From Verrucomicrobiota bacterium (GTDB lineage Bacteria > Verrucomicrobiota > Verrucomicrobiia > Limisphaerales > CAIQOK01), in contig JANYDP010000124.1 in the NCBI GenBank assembly GCA_025363535.1, forward strand, positions 1 through 8,939: DNA of 8,939 bases. The letters are read 5' to 3'. This document shows positions 1 to 6,731 of the stretch, one piece after another. The notes below the pieces were generated by a model, which saw nothing but the letters and a program-made list of their open reading frames with translations, was not told where the DNA came from and searched no databases. How positions within the stretch are numbered: the stretch's first letter is position 1; every line of letters starts with the position of its first letter. The position numbers and the translations under genes are program-made.

Positions 1-1
1 C

Positions 2-322
2 CCGACGGTGGATGGTTTGTTTCCCGCCGACAGCAGTGGGAATTTTCAACTCCCGGTCAACCCGGCGCTCACCGCCGGGGATTTTGCCGGCAAGGATTTG
101 AACGGCATCCGCGCGCTTTACAACGGTTCTGGCGGTGGCACGAGCTACGATATTTCCTGGGCGCAAGGCGCGGCCCTCGTCAGCATCAGCTATGTCCGCA
201 TCAATGTGTTGAGTGGTAAATCGGAAATTGATGCCGTCGTGACGGTGCCGGAGCCGGGTACGGTTTCGCTGGGCGTGCTCGGGCTGGGTGCCTTCCTTTT
301 CGCTCGCCGGAAAAATAAGTGA
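2..322 (+). CDS. PEP-CTERM surface protein, C-terminal part (5' truncated)
   Basis: This is the 3' end of a gene that starts before the window: the frame is open from base 2, and the GTG at base 8 is probably just an internal codon. The last 25 or so residues form a PEP-CTERM sorting signal: VPEPGT (bases 245-262), a short hydrophobic stretch (VSLGVLGLGAFLF), then the basic tail ARRKNK. In this family the signal directs exported proteins to exosortase for processing and surface or exopolymer attachment. Before it comes a segment with SYDISWAQGA and YVRINVLSGKSEID. I recognise this as a recurrent C-terminal stretch of verrucomicrobial and planctomycete exported proteins, but I cannot name the enzymatic domain, which lies upstream. 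The TGA stop at 320-322 is followed by a strong hairpin. The PEP-CTERM assignment is firm; the function is unknown. Confidence 0.85.
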   Translation, partial: PTVDGLFPADSSGNFQLPVNPALTAGDFAGKDLNGIRALYNGSGGGTSYDISWAQGAALVSISYVRINVLSGKSEIDAVVTVPEPGTVSLGVLGLGAFLFARRKNK

Positions 323-330
323 CTTGAACT

Positions 331-360
331 CGCCGGTCACGGATAAGTCCGTGACCGGCG
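331..360 (+). terminator. Strong 13-bp stem-loop after the PEP-CTERM gene
   Basis: Bases 331-343 (CGCCGGTCACGGA) pair perfectly with 348-360 around a TAAG loop. It begins 8 bases after the TGA stop of the PEP-CTERM gene. The bases after it (CCAGTTTCATTT) are only mildly T-rich, so it is not a textbook intrinsic terminator. It may act as a terminator or as a 3'-end stabilising hairpin. Confidence 0.6.
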
Positions 361-365
361 CCAGT

Positions 366-386
366 TTCATTTGACCGTCAAATGAA
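366..386. promoter_or_regulatory. 10-bp inverted repeat spanning a start codon
   Basis: TTCATTTGAC (366-375) and GTCAAATGAA (377-386) are perfect reverse complements around one central base (C376). The ATG of the next gene (382-384) lies in the right arm. As DNA this could be an operator half-site pair. As RNA it gives a roughly 9-bp stem with a CCG loop that would bury the start codon. No Shine-Dalgarno sequence is visible upstream. The dyad is seen directly; its function is inference. Confidence 0.45.
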
Positions 387-750
387 CGTTAGCCCCGTCA
401 CACTAAATCCAGTCTGCGTCGCCGGCCAATGTCCGCTTTGCGGTGGAGCCAATGGCTGCCAGCTTTGCACCCTTGCCGCCTACAAAGGCTCATGCTGGTG
501 CATGGCCGCGAATATTCCTGACGAACTGCTGGCGCTGGTGCCGGCGGAGTTGCGGAACCAGGCGTGCGTCTGTGCTGCGTGCGTGACGGATTTTCATCGT
601 CGGTTTTCTGCGGCGCGGCCGCTGGCAACTTTGCCCGGTGAATTTTATTTTGACGCGGGCCTGATGGTTTTCACCGCCGCCTATCATTTGCGGCGCGGCT
701 CTTGTTGTGGCAGCGGCTGTCGCCATTGCCCTTATCCGGTTTCAAAATGA
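382..750 (+). CDS. Cysteine-rich CWC domain + DUF5522 protein
   Basis: A 122-residue protein with 14 cysteines. The N-terminal half (residues 12-67) has the pattern of the cysteine-rich CWC family: CPLCGG at 17-22, C26, C29, CWC at 38-40, and a closing CVCAAC at 62-67. These are probably ligands for zinc or another metal. The C-terminal third (about 85-118) contains VFTAAYHLRRG, then CC at 108-109, C113 and HCPY, which matches DUF5522. No molecular function is established for either family that I can state. There is no signal peptide or membrane segment, so it is probably cytoplasmic. The ATG at 382 is the first start after an in-frame stop at 352-354; it has no visible Shine-Dalgarno site and sits inside an inverted repeat. 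Its TGA overlaps the next gene's ATG (ATGA at 747-750), suggesting translational coupling. Confidence 0.85.
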   Translation: MNVSPVTLNPVCVAGQCPLCGGANGCQLCTLAAYKGSCWCMAANIPDELLALVPAELRNQACVCAACVTDFHRRFSAARPLATLPGEFYFDAGLMVFTAAYHLRRGSCCGSGCRHCPYPVSK

Positions 751-1736
751 ATTTTCACCGGAACATAAGCTGGCTGCTATTGGCCTGGGTGTTGCAAACC
801 CAGTCTGTCTCCGCCACGACTTGGACGGAGACCTTCGCCGCCGATCCGCTCGCGAAAGGTTGGAAAATTTTCGGCGACACCAATTTATTTCAATGGGACG
901 CCACGAATCAAAATCTCGCCGTCACCTGGGATTCGGCGCAGACCAACAGCTATTTTTATCAGCCGCTCGGAACCATCCTCACCAAGGCGGACGACTTCGG
1001 TTTTTCGTTCGAGCTGCAACTGGCCGACATCACCAACGGCCTCAATCCGGGCAAGCCGTACACGTTTGAGCTGGCCGTGGGCTTCATCAACCGGGCCGTG
1101 GCCACGAGTGCGAATTATCAACGCGGCCTCGTCACGACCAACAACGGCGCACGCAACCTGTGCGAGTTTGATTATTTTCCAAACTCCGGTTATGGCGCGA
1201 CAATTTCGCCGACGATGATCGCCACCAACAGCCAGTTTAACCAGTTCGCCACGGTGTTCGCCGACCCGCTGGAGCTTGATCCGGGGGCGTTGTTTCAGGT
1301 GACGATGAATTACACGGCCAGCAACAAAACTTTGCGCACGACGATGACCCGGAACGGCGACGACTTCGGTCCGATTCCCAATGTGGTGCTGGGCGCGGGC
1401 TTCAAGGATTTCCGTCTCGACCAGTTTGCGGTGTCGAGTTACTGCGACGCCGGTGCCGACGGCTCGCTGCTCGCGCACGGCGTGGTGGATAATCTGGTCG
1501 TGACAGTGCCGCCGCCGCCGGTGCAAAACCTGTCTGGCAATTTCTTTAACGGAATTTGGCAGGCGCAGTTTCTAAGCCGGAGCAACTGGCAATACACGTT
1601 GGAACGCACGACGAATCTGCAATCGTGGACGAATGTCTCGCCCGTGAGTTTTGGCAATGCCACGAACCTGTTCCTGCTCGACACAAATCCGCCGTCGGGC
1701 CAGGCGTTCTATCGGGTAAGGGGGGAACGGCCATGA
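747..1736 (+). CDS. Secreted protein, verrucomicrobial type, function unknown
   Basis: A 329-residue protein. I chose the ATG at 747 over an upstream in-frame TTG-type start because it makes an ATGA overlap with the preceding stop and begins a clean signal peptide: basic NFHRN, hydrophobic ISWLLLAWVL, and probable cleavage after SVSA (residue 23). The mature N-terminal part (about 24-255) is rich in Asn, Thr and aromatic residues with alternating hydrophobic strands (TFAADPLAKGWKIFGD, FEDL-like FSFELQLADI), in the style of a jelly-roll or LamG-like beta sandwich, though I cannot assign a named family. After a proline hinge (VPPPPVQ, about 254-260) comes a module with YTLERTTNLQSWT and QAFYRVRGE at the end. 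That tail is a common ending of exported verrucomicrobial proteins. There is no PEP-CTERM signal. It overlaps the prepilin-like gene by ATGA at 1733-1736. Confidence 0.8.
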   Translation: MNFHRNISWLLLAWVLQTQSVSATTWTETFAADPLAKGWKIFGDTNLFQWDATNQNLAVTWDSAQTNSYFYQPLGTILTKADDFGFSFELQLADITNGLNPGKPYTFELAVGFINRAVATSANYQRGLVTTNNGARNLCEFDYFPNSGYGATISPTMIATNSQFNQFATVFADPLELDPGALFQVTMNYTASNKTLRTTMTRNGDDFGPIPNVVLGAGFKDFRLDQFAVSSYCDAGADGSLLAHGVVDNLVVTVPPPPVQNLSGNFFNGIWQAQFLSRSNWQYTLERTTNLQSWTNVSPVSFGNATNLFLLDTNPPSGQAFYRVRGERP

Positions 1737-2590
1737 GTGGAAAAAGTTCCAAATTCCAAGTTCCAAGTTCCAACCAGACACCGGACTTAAAGCGGCCAGG
1801 TTCAAAGTTTGGAATTTGGAATTTGGTGTTTGGAATTTCACGCCATTGCGCCTTCACGCTTGTTGAACTGCTGGTGGTTATCGCCATCATCGGCATTCTC
1901 GCGGCGCTGATTTTGCCCGCGTTGAACCAGGGCAAGGCCTCCGCGCAACGCACTGTCTGCACGGGCAACTTGCGGCAGTTGGGAATCGCGACGCGGCTGT
2001 ATTGGGAGGACAACCGGGGAAATGGTTTCAAGCAATGGTCGAGCAACACCAACAACGGCCGGGTCTGGTGGTTCGGCTGGCTCGAAGGTGCCTCGGCCGG
2101 GGAGGGGCAGCGGCGGTTTGATTTGTCCGTCGGGGTTTTGTTTCCGTATCTCCAGGGCAGCGACGTGCGGCTGTGTCCGTCGCCGGTGTGGGCCTCGGCG
2201 CAGTTCAAGCCCAAGGCGACGAGCGTCGTTTTTAGTTACGGCTGCAACTCGTATCTGTTTGCCGCGAACAACCAGCCGGTGGTGAACGTGAACCGGATCA
2301 CGCGCCCGACGGAGACCGCGCTGTTCGCTGACGCCGCACAGATCAATAACTTTCAAAAAGAAGACCTCGCCGAAAATCCGTTGCTCGAAGAATGGTATCT
2401 GCTCTCAGTTGAAACGAATCAGCCAGCAGGCAGCTATTATCCCAACGGCCATTTCCGGCATGCGGGCAAGGCCAATGTCGTGTTCAGCGACGGCCATGTC
2501 GGCCGGGAAAAAATGCTGCCAGGCTCTTTGGATCAACGGTTGCCGAATCAACTTGTCGGCCAGTTGCGCCCGGAGATTTTGTATCCGTAA
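1733..2590 (+). CDS. Prepilin-like protein with N-terminal methylation motif and H-X9-DG
   Basis: A 285-residue type IV pilin/type II pseudopilin-like protein. FTLVELLVVIAIIGILAALI starts at residue 41: Phe at +1, Glu at +5 (E45), then the hydrophobic helix that prepilin proteins use for membrane insertion and assembly. The residue before the cleavage site is Ala (CA/FTLVE) rather than the usual Gly. The body has CTGNLRQLGIATRLYWEDN (76-94) and, near the C-terminus, H243-X9-D253-G254, the H-X9-DG motif of planctomycete/verrucomicrobial prepilin-type families. The ATG at 1733 overlaps the upstream stop and has the purine run AAGGGGGGAA 5 bases before it (1718-1727). This gives a very long 40-residue leader, most of it encoded by a 7-nt-unit inverted repeat. 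A GTG at 1826 would give a normal short leader (MFGISRHCA). It is probably a surface or secretion-system minor pseudopilin; its partner system is not visible. Confidence 0.85.
   Translation: MSGKSSKFQVPSSNQTPDLKRPGSKFGIWNLVFGISRHCAFTLVELLVVIAIIGILAALILPALNQGKASAQRTVCTGNLRQLGIATRLYWEDNRGNGFKQWSSNTNNGRVWWFGWLEGASAGEGQRRFDLSVGVLFPYLQGSDVRLCPSPVWASAQFKPKATSVVFSYGCNSYLFAANNQPVVNVNRITRPTETALFADAAQINNFQKEDLAENPLLEEWYLLSVETNQPAGSYYPNGHFRHAGKANVVFSDGHVGREKMLPGSLDQRLPNQLVGQLRPEILYP
1746..1838. repeat. Inverted repeat built of 7-nt units
   Basis: The left arm is four tandem heptads at 1747-1774: TTCCAAA, TTCCAAG, TTCCAAG, TTCCAAC. The right arm at 1808-1835 is TTTGGAA, TTTGGAA, TTTGGTG, TTTGGAA, followed by TTT. 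The arms are largely reverse complementary; in RNA most heptad-boundary differences become G-U pairs, leaving a small mismatch at the TG of the third right heptad. The stem would be about 28 bp with a loop of about 33 nt. The whole element lies in frame inside the leader of the prepilin-like gene without breaking it. Family and copy number cannot be judged from one copy. Confidence 0.8.
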
Positions 2591-2653
2591 TTTTGTGCGA
2601 CTTTTGCTTTTCCTGCCGTTGCATTTTCCGCCGTCCTCATGCAGAGTAGCGCC

Positions 2654-2839
2654 ATGAGCGACAAACAACTTGCTTTGGAATCCATCCAGCGATTGCCGGA
2701 GAACACAAGCTTGGACGTCATCGCGGAGCGGTTGGAGTTTCTCGCGGGCATCCGCAAGGGATTGGATCAAATCGAACGCGGCGAAACCGTGTCGCATGAG
2801 GAAGTCAAACGGCAGCTCGCGACATGGCTCACAAAATAA
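2654..2839 (+). CDS. Type II antitoxin, partner of ParE/RelE-type toxin
   Basis: A 61-residue, charged, helix-prone protein (MSDKQLALESIQRLP..., ending EEVKRQLATWLTK). I chose the ATG at 2654 because MSDKQLALE matches the usual start of such antitoxins. An in-frame ATG at 2639 would add MQSSA. Neither start has a clear Shine-Dalgarno sequence. The gene overlaps the toxin start by 16 bases (2824-2839), the normal order and coupling for type II toxin-antitoxin pairs. Antitoxins of this kind bind and neutralise the cognate toxin and usually repress their own operon. I see no classic ribbon-helix-helix signature I could name, so the DNA-binding fold is not assigned. The call rests mainly on size, composition and the adjacent toxin. 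Confidence 0.75.
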   Translation: MSDKQLALESIQRLPENTSLDVIAERLEFLAGIRKGLDQIERGETVSHEEVKRQLATWLTK

Positions 2840-3138
2840 TCTGGTCGCTTCAGGCGCGCGATGATCTGCGCGAGGTTGTCTCGTTCATCGCCGCCGACAA
2901 TCCCACCATCGCTGAGAACTTTGGTTATCGGCTCATGTCCAAAGTGGATAGGCTCGCAAACTTTCCCCTGCTTGGCCGTGCTGTTCCCGAAGAAAACGAC
3001 GAGAATATCCGCGAAATCATCCTCCGGCCCTATCGCATCATCTATCAAGTGTTGCCCGCGCAACAAGTAGTGGCCGTTGCCCGCATTTGGCACGGCGCGC
3101 GTGGTGAACCGGAAATTCCAACGCGCTTGGAGTTTTGA
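2824..3138 (+). CDS. ParE/RelE-superfamily toxin
   Basis: A 104-residue protein with the family pattern: an N-terminal strand (KIIWSLQARDDLREVVSFIA), two helices covering AENFGYRLMSKVDRLANFPLLGR, then the strand block IREIILRPYRIIYQVL and VVAVARIWHGAR. The 'RPYRIIYQV' and 'V..I.H..R' blocks are the usual hallmarks of ParE/RelE plasmid-stabilisation toxins. ParE members poison DNA gyrase and RelE members cleave mRNA on ribosomes. I cannot say which applies here, although the helical N-terminus and the R-P-Y-R-I-I-Y segment look more ParE-like. The gene starts inside the antitoxin gene, in a different frame, so the pair is probably one operon. It looks intact. It converges on the DUF748 gene, with a 95-bp gap (3139-3233) in which I see no convincing terminator. 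Confidence 0.85.
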   Translation: MAHKIIWSLQARDDLREVVSFIAADNPTIAENFGYRLMSKVDRLANFPLLGRAVPEENDENIREIILRPYRIIYQVLPAQQVVAVARIWHGARGEPEIPTRLEF

Positions 3139-3233
3139 TTGTCACGCCGTCGGCGGTGGTTGCCCGCAAGGATATTGACCGGTTCGTAGATTCCTGAATT
3201 CCTTATTGAATAATTTTGCGCTGGTAGCCCGGT

Positions 3234-6200
3234 TTATTTCAGTTGCAAAAACGCCTTGCTGCCGTTGGTTTTCACTGCACCGGGCTGGCTTTCCGTGAGG
3301 AAGATTCTTTCCGGTTCCACTTTGCCGGTCTGCAAAACATAGGCGCGCACAGTTTTCGCACGCTCGGTGGCAAGGGCTTCCAGTTCGCTGTCACCGATTG
3401 AAATCCGATTCAACAAGGTTTGCTCGATTTCATTTTCTGGAGTTGAAGGTTGGAAAATCGAACCGGGGGCATTGGTTGAAAGGGTGGTTGCGGCGATCTT
3501 GGGCCGTTGCATCAGCATGGTCGCGCCTTTCAACTGTTCCGGTCGGCTGGGTTGCTTCGTGATCGGGACGGATGCAGCCGGCGGGTTGGTGGTTGCGATA
3601 AGGTTGGTTTCCGTTTGAATCGGGCCTTTCGACAAAACCTCGCCGTAAAGTCGCTTCAAGAATTTGATGCGTTCATCCGGGTCCAGCACCATCTGCTCCG
3701 GGGTTGTGGTCGCGCGTTCAGATTTCCAGAGCGACTGCCATTTTTCCGTGCGGAGCTGTTTGTCCAGCGCCACCTGACGCAGGCCAAGACGGTCAGAGTC
3801 CGTCGCCACGCTGCCGGAAATTTCCAACTGCAACCCGGGCCGCTCGTAAAGTCCCTTGACCAGCAGATCCAGCTTGTTGGTGCCGTCTGCGGGCAGGGCA
3901 AAACTTCCCGGCGCGAAGTCCTGGTAATTCAGTTCCTCGCCGCGTCCGCCAAACACTGAACCGAGCGCGGCGAATGGTGAGAGTGCGACTTTCACAAGCA
4001 GGGTTTCAATCACATGCCAGACGGCCTTGCCCACTTTGAACTGTGGATCATCCAGGCTGCCTTCGATGGGCACGTCGAGTTCGATCTTGCCGTTGCGATC
4101 CTTGAGCAAGGCGACGCCCAGACGGACCGGCAGCCTAGTCGCGTCGGGGCTGTCCACCTTTTCGCCAAACGTGAACTGGTCGAGCAGGAGCTTGTTTTCT
4201 GATTTGAGATTGCGGCCTTGCAGATGGTAGGCCAGCGCCAGGCCGAGCTTGCCCTTGGCGATACGGTAGCCGGCAAATTTTCCGGAGTAAGGACTGGTCG
4301 GCGTCAGGTCCACATCCCGCACGGTGAGGGTGACGTTGTTGGTTGAACGTTCGTGGAACGGATTGATGTCGCCGGTGATCTCCACCGGGCCGACGTTGTC
4401 CACCTTGGCGTGAATGTTTATGTCGGCGTGCTGAAGTTCCTCGGTGGAAAGACCGGCAATCGTGCCGCCGGCCTGTTGAATCGAGAGGTTCACGTCCGGG
4501 TTCATCGAGCGGTCGGTGAAGTGGATTTGCGCGTTGGAGATGGCAATATTCGCGATGGAAATTTTCGGCAACGACCCGGACGTGGGGTTGTTGGTGGCGT
4601 GTTCTTGATTTGGAACGGCTAAGATTTTCTTTCCTTTGGCAGATTTTTTGACGGGCCGTTCCGCCGGTATTTCACCCGGCGCATTGGTGTCCACGAGGCG
4701 CAGGGCCGCGAGCAAGTTGATCGTGCGGTTGGTTTCGATGATGACCCGCGCGTAGGCGTCGTTCACCGCGATTTCCTTGATCGCGACGGATTGCGGATTC
4801 AGGTTCGCTTCAATGCCGGAGATGCGGACGGAACTCCATTTCACCAGGTCTTCACCGAAGTCGCCATCCACGGTGGAAAAATTCTTGAGCCAGGCGTCGC
4901 CGGCGAAAGTTATTTGCGGCAGTTCGCCTTTTGGCGTTTGCAGATGAACGTGGCCGTTGAGTCCGAGCTTGCCGTCGAGGATGAAAAGGTTGAGCGCCGA
5001 TTCAAGATACGGATCAAGCGGTCGCAGTTCCACTTGGTCGAGGGCGAGTTGGATGTCCGCAGCCAGCGGCTGCAAAGAAGCGGAGACGTCGGTGCGAATG
5101 GTGCCGTTGGTATTCCAGCGCAGCGTGAGCGTGGATGTCAGACCCGCGCCGGGGACGTTGGAAATGTTCGTGACGGTCAGGAAAATTTGATCGAGGTTCA
5201 AGGTGACGGGCCGCGAGTTGACCAGGTCGGTGAGCGCCAGCGCGCTGTCCTGCAAACTCACTTCGTGGATCACGCCCGTCCACGCGTTGGTGCTGTCGAG
5301 CAGTTGTGCGACAACGTTGGTGACCGAACGCAGCAAAAACAAAATTCCCCCCGGCGCGTTGGTCGCGGTTTCGGCGGGCTTGGAAAGCTCGACCACGTTG
5401 ATCGCGGCATTTTCATCGCGCCGCAAAAAAAGTTTTCCGCCGGAACTGGACACGGAGTTGATTTCTCCCTGGTGCGCCTGCGCATCGGCGCTCGCGCCGG
5501 TGATGGCAAACTCCGGCAGTTCCATGAAGTTCGTGGGGCTGCCTGGCTCGGCGAGCTTGAAGGAATGGAGTGCGAAAGAGGAATTCGTTGCAACGGCGAC
5601 GCGGTTGGAGGCGCTCAATTCAAAATGATAGCTTGTACGCAGGTCCACCACGCCATCGCGGATCTGGAAGCGCACGAAGTCCTGATAGAGCGGCGCGTAT
5701 TTGTTCAACGAAATGTTTTCCAGCGCGAACTCGCCGACGGAACGGAGCGGGTCGAGGAAGAAATAGCCGCTCCAGGAAATTTTCTCGCCGCCATCCGTGA
5801 CGCCGGAAAAGGAGTAGGGATTTTTATTGTCGGGATCGGTGCGGAAATGATCGAGTGTGATGTCCAGCGGCCCGACGAGCCGCTTGAAGGGCGCGCTCGG
5901 AGTGAGGTCGGCAAGCGACACGGCGGCGCGGGCGATGCGCAGCCGTTCAATCCGCACTGCGAGCGGCCGGTCGGGCGGGGCGGGGGCGGTGGTGGTTTGG
6001 GTGGTCGTGTCTGTGGAAAATTTCGCGATGAGGTCGGAGAAATTCAGCGAGTAATCCTTGTTCATCTGGGCGCGAACAAAAGTGTTCGACGTGCTAATCT
6101 CCTTGAAAACCCACGGATGCCCGAAGCACGAGGCCAGCTCCAGGTTTACATAGACTTCATCCCACGAGACGAACGGCTGGCCGTCCTTGTCCTTGATGAG

Positions 6201-6428
6201 CAGCCCGCGAATGGTGGTGGAAAGCGCGAACGGGTTGAGGGCAATTTTCTCAATCGTGACTTCGCGATCAAGTTGGCGGGACAATTGTTTGACCGCGACC
6301 ACGCGCAAGATCGGAGGGAGGATGAGAAAGCCGAAGGCGGCGTAGCAAATCAGCAGCCCGGCGGCCCAGCGCAATAATTTGCGCCGTCTTGGGGAATTGT
6401 TTCCAGGGCCAGGCTTTGCCGTATTCAT
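3234..6428 (-). CDS. DUF748 (AsmA/TamB-like) envelope protein
   Basis: A 1064-residue protein. Residues 1-19 are basic (PRRRKLLR), followed by one membrane segment (about 20-40, WAAGLLICYAAFGFLILPPI); the rest is predicted periplasmic. The first block (VAVKQLSRQLDREVTIEKIALNPFALST, about 45-72) is typical of the AsmA-like superfamily N-terminus. A Thr/Pro linker (TTTQTTTAPAPP, near 142-153) separates it from long beta-strand repeats. The DUF748 core is visible as YSGKFAGYRIAKGKLGLALAYHL (about 714-736) and LGVALLKDRNGKIELDVPIEGSL (about 767-789), then the KVGKAVWHVIETLLVKVALSPFA region. The tail (about 1005-1050, SELEALATERAKTVRAYVLQTGKVEPERIFL) resembles an OmpA-type end. Relatives with the same fold are linked to lipid transfer or outer-membrane assembly; DUF748 itself has no firm function. 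The gene stands alone, with no Shine-Dalgarno site before the ATG at 6426-6428. Confidence 0.85.
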   Translation of the reverse strand: MNTAKPGPGNNSPRRRKLLRWAAGLLICYAAFGFLILPPILRVVAVKQLSRQLDREVTIEKIALNPFALSTTIRGLLIKDKDGQPFVSWDEVYVNLELASCFGHPWVFKEISTSNTFVRAQMNKDYSLNFSDLIAKFSTDTTTQTTTAPAPPDRPLAVRIERLRIARAAVSLADLTPSAPFKRLVGPLDITLDHFRTDPDNKNPYSFSGVTDGGEKISWSGYFFLDPLRSVGEFALENISLNKYAPLYQDFVRFQIRDGVVDLRTSYHFELSASNRVAVATNSSFALHSFKLAEPGSPTNFMELPEFAITGASADAQAHQGEINSVSSSGGKLFLRRDENAAINVVELSKPAETATNAPGGILFLLRSVTNVVAQLLDSTNAWTGVIHEVSLQDSALALTDLVNSRPVTLNLDQIFLTVTNISNVPGAGLTSTLTLRWNTNGTIRTDVSASLQPLAADIQLALDQVELRPLDPYLESALNLFILDGKLGLNGHVHLQTPKGELPQITFAGDAWLKNFSTVDGDFGEDLVKWSSVRISGIEANLNPQSVAIKEIAVNDAYARVIIETNRTINLLAALRLVDTNAPGEIPAERPVKKSAKGKKILAVPNQEHATNNPTSGSLPKISIANIAISNAQIHFTDRSMNPDVNLSIQQAGGTIAGLSTEELQHADINIHAKVDNVGPVEITGDINPFHERSTNNVTLTVRDVDLTPTSPYSGKFAGYRIAKGKLGLALAYHLQGRNLKSENKLLLDQFTFGEKVDSPDATRLPVRLGVALLKDRNGKIELDVPIEGSLDDPQFKVGKAVWHVIETLLVKVALSPFAALGSVFGGRGEELNYQDFAPGSFALPADGTNKLDLLVKGLYERPGLQLEISGSVATDSDRLGLRQVALDKQLRTEKWQSLWKSERATTTPEQMVLDPDERIKFLKRLYGEVLSKGPIQTETNLIATTNPPAASVPITKQPSRPEQLKGATMLMQRPKIAATTLSTNAPGSIFQPSTPENEIEQTLLNRISIGDSELEALATERAKTVRAYVLQTGKVEPERIFLTESQPGAVKTNGSKAFLQLK

Positions 6429-6514
6429 CGGACTGACTTTGTGGGGGGAGGCGGAGGTTGGCTAGAATTTTTTTTGTGCGGCACCGGGTTCACGATTCCA
6501 TGATAGAGCTTGCC

Positions 6515-6528
6515 GTCCGACGTCGGAC
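6515..6528. repeat. Perfect 14-bp palindrome GTCCGACGTCGGAC
   Basis: A self-complementary 14-mer between the DUF748 start and the tRNA gene, inside the possible promoter region of either. It could be an operator or chance. No regulator can be named. Confidence 0.4.
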
Positions 6529-6547
6529 TCATTTATGTTATGCGTGT

Positions 6548-6562
6548 GCTGACGTTGTCAGC
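6548..6562 (+). promoter_or_regulatory. Small hairpin upstream of tRNA-Lys
   Basis: GCTGAC (6548-6553), loop GTT, GTCAGC (6557-6562), ending 13 bases before the tRNA. It could be a leader hairpin processed with the precursor tRNA, or an operator. I see no confident -35/-10 pair for the tRNA; TATGTT at 6534-6539 is the best weak -10 candidate. Confidence 0.3.
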
Positions 6563-6575
6563 CAGTTGGTTTAAT

Positions 6576-6651
6576 GCCTCGGTAGCTCAATTGGTAGAGC
6601 AGCAGACTCTTAATCTGTTTGTTCCGGGTTCAAGTCCCGGCCGTGGCACCA
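6576..6651 (+). tRNA. tRNA-Lys (anticodon CTT)
   Basis: The full cloverleaf can be folded by hand. The acceptor strands are 6576-6582 and 6641-6647, the D arm GCTC/GAGC at 6585-6600, and the anticodon stem GCAGA (6602-6606) with TCTGT (6614-6618). The anticodon loop is CTCTTAA, giving anticodon CTT at 6609-6611, which reads AAG (Lys). The variable loop has 5 nt, and the T stem CCGGG/CCCGG encloses loop TTCAAGT. The discriminator is A6648 and CCA is encoded at 6649-6651. One acceptor pair (position 4-69) is T-T, a single mismatch; all other stems pair, with one G-U at 27-43. It is a single gene with no other tRNA in the window. Confidence 0.95.
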
Positions 6652-6731
6652 CTTCTTTCCCAGCAAAGGATCCGTTTTGCAAATAGACACGAAACATGAC
6701 TTCGGTGGGATTCCAGTCAGCGAATATTAAT

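Noticed and set aside
2..140. Possible matrixin-like metalloprotease end (KDLNGIRALYNG resembles the C-terminal end of matrixin catalytic domains)
   Set aside because: The zinc site would lie upstream of the window, so the short resemblance alone does not support an enzyme call.
885..1526. 213-residue minus-strand open frame
   Set aside because: It is antisense to the secreted protein and its His/Arg-rich composition is typical of a shadow frame.
3139..3233. Possible bidirectional terminator between the toxin and the DUF748 gene
   Set aside because: Only a very short CGCCG/CGGCG dyad with no T tract is visible; not enough to call.
4791..6377. 528-residue plus-strand open frame opposite the DUF748 gene
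   Set aside because: It is antisense to a well-supported protein, rich in Arg/Gly/Val-type shadow composition, and shows no recognisable domain. Long shadows are common opposite GC-rich coding sequence.
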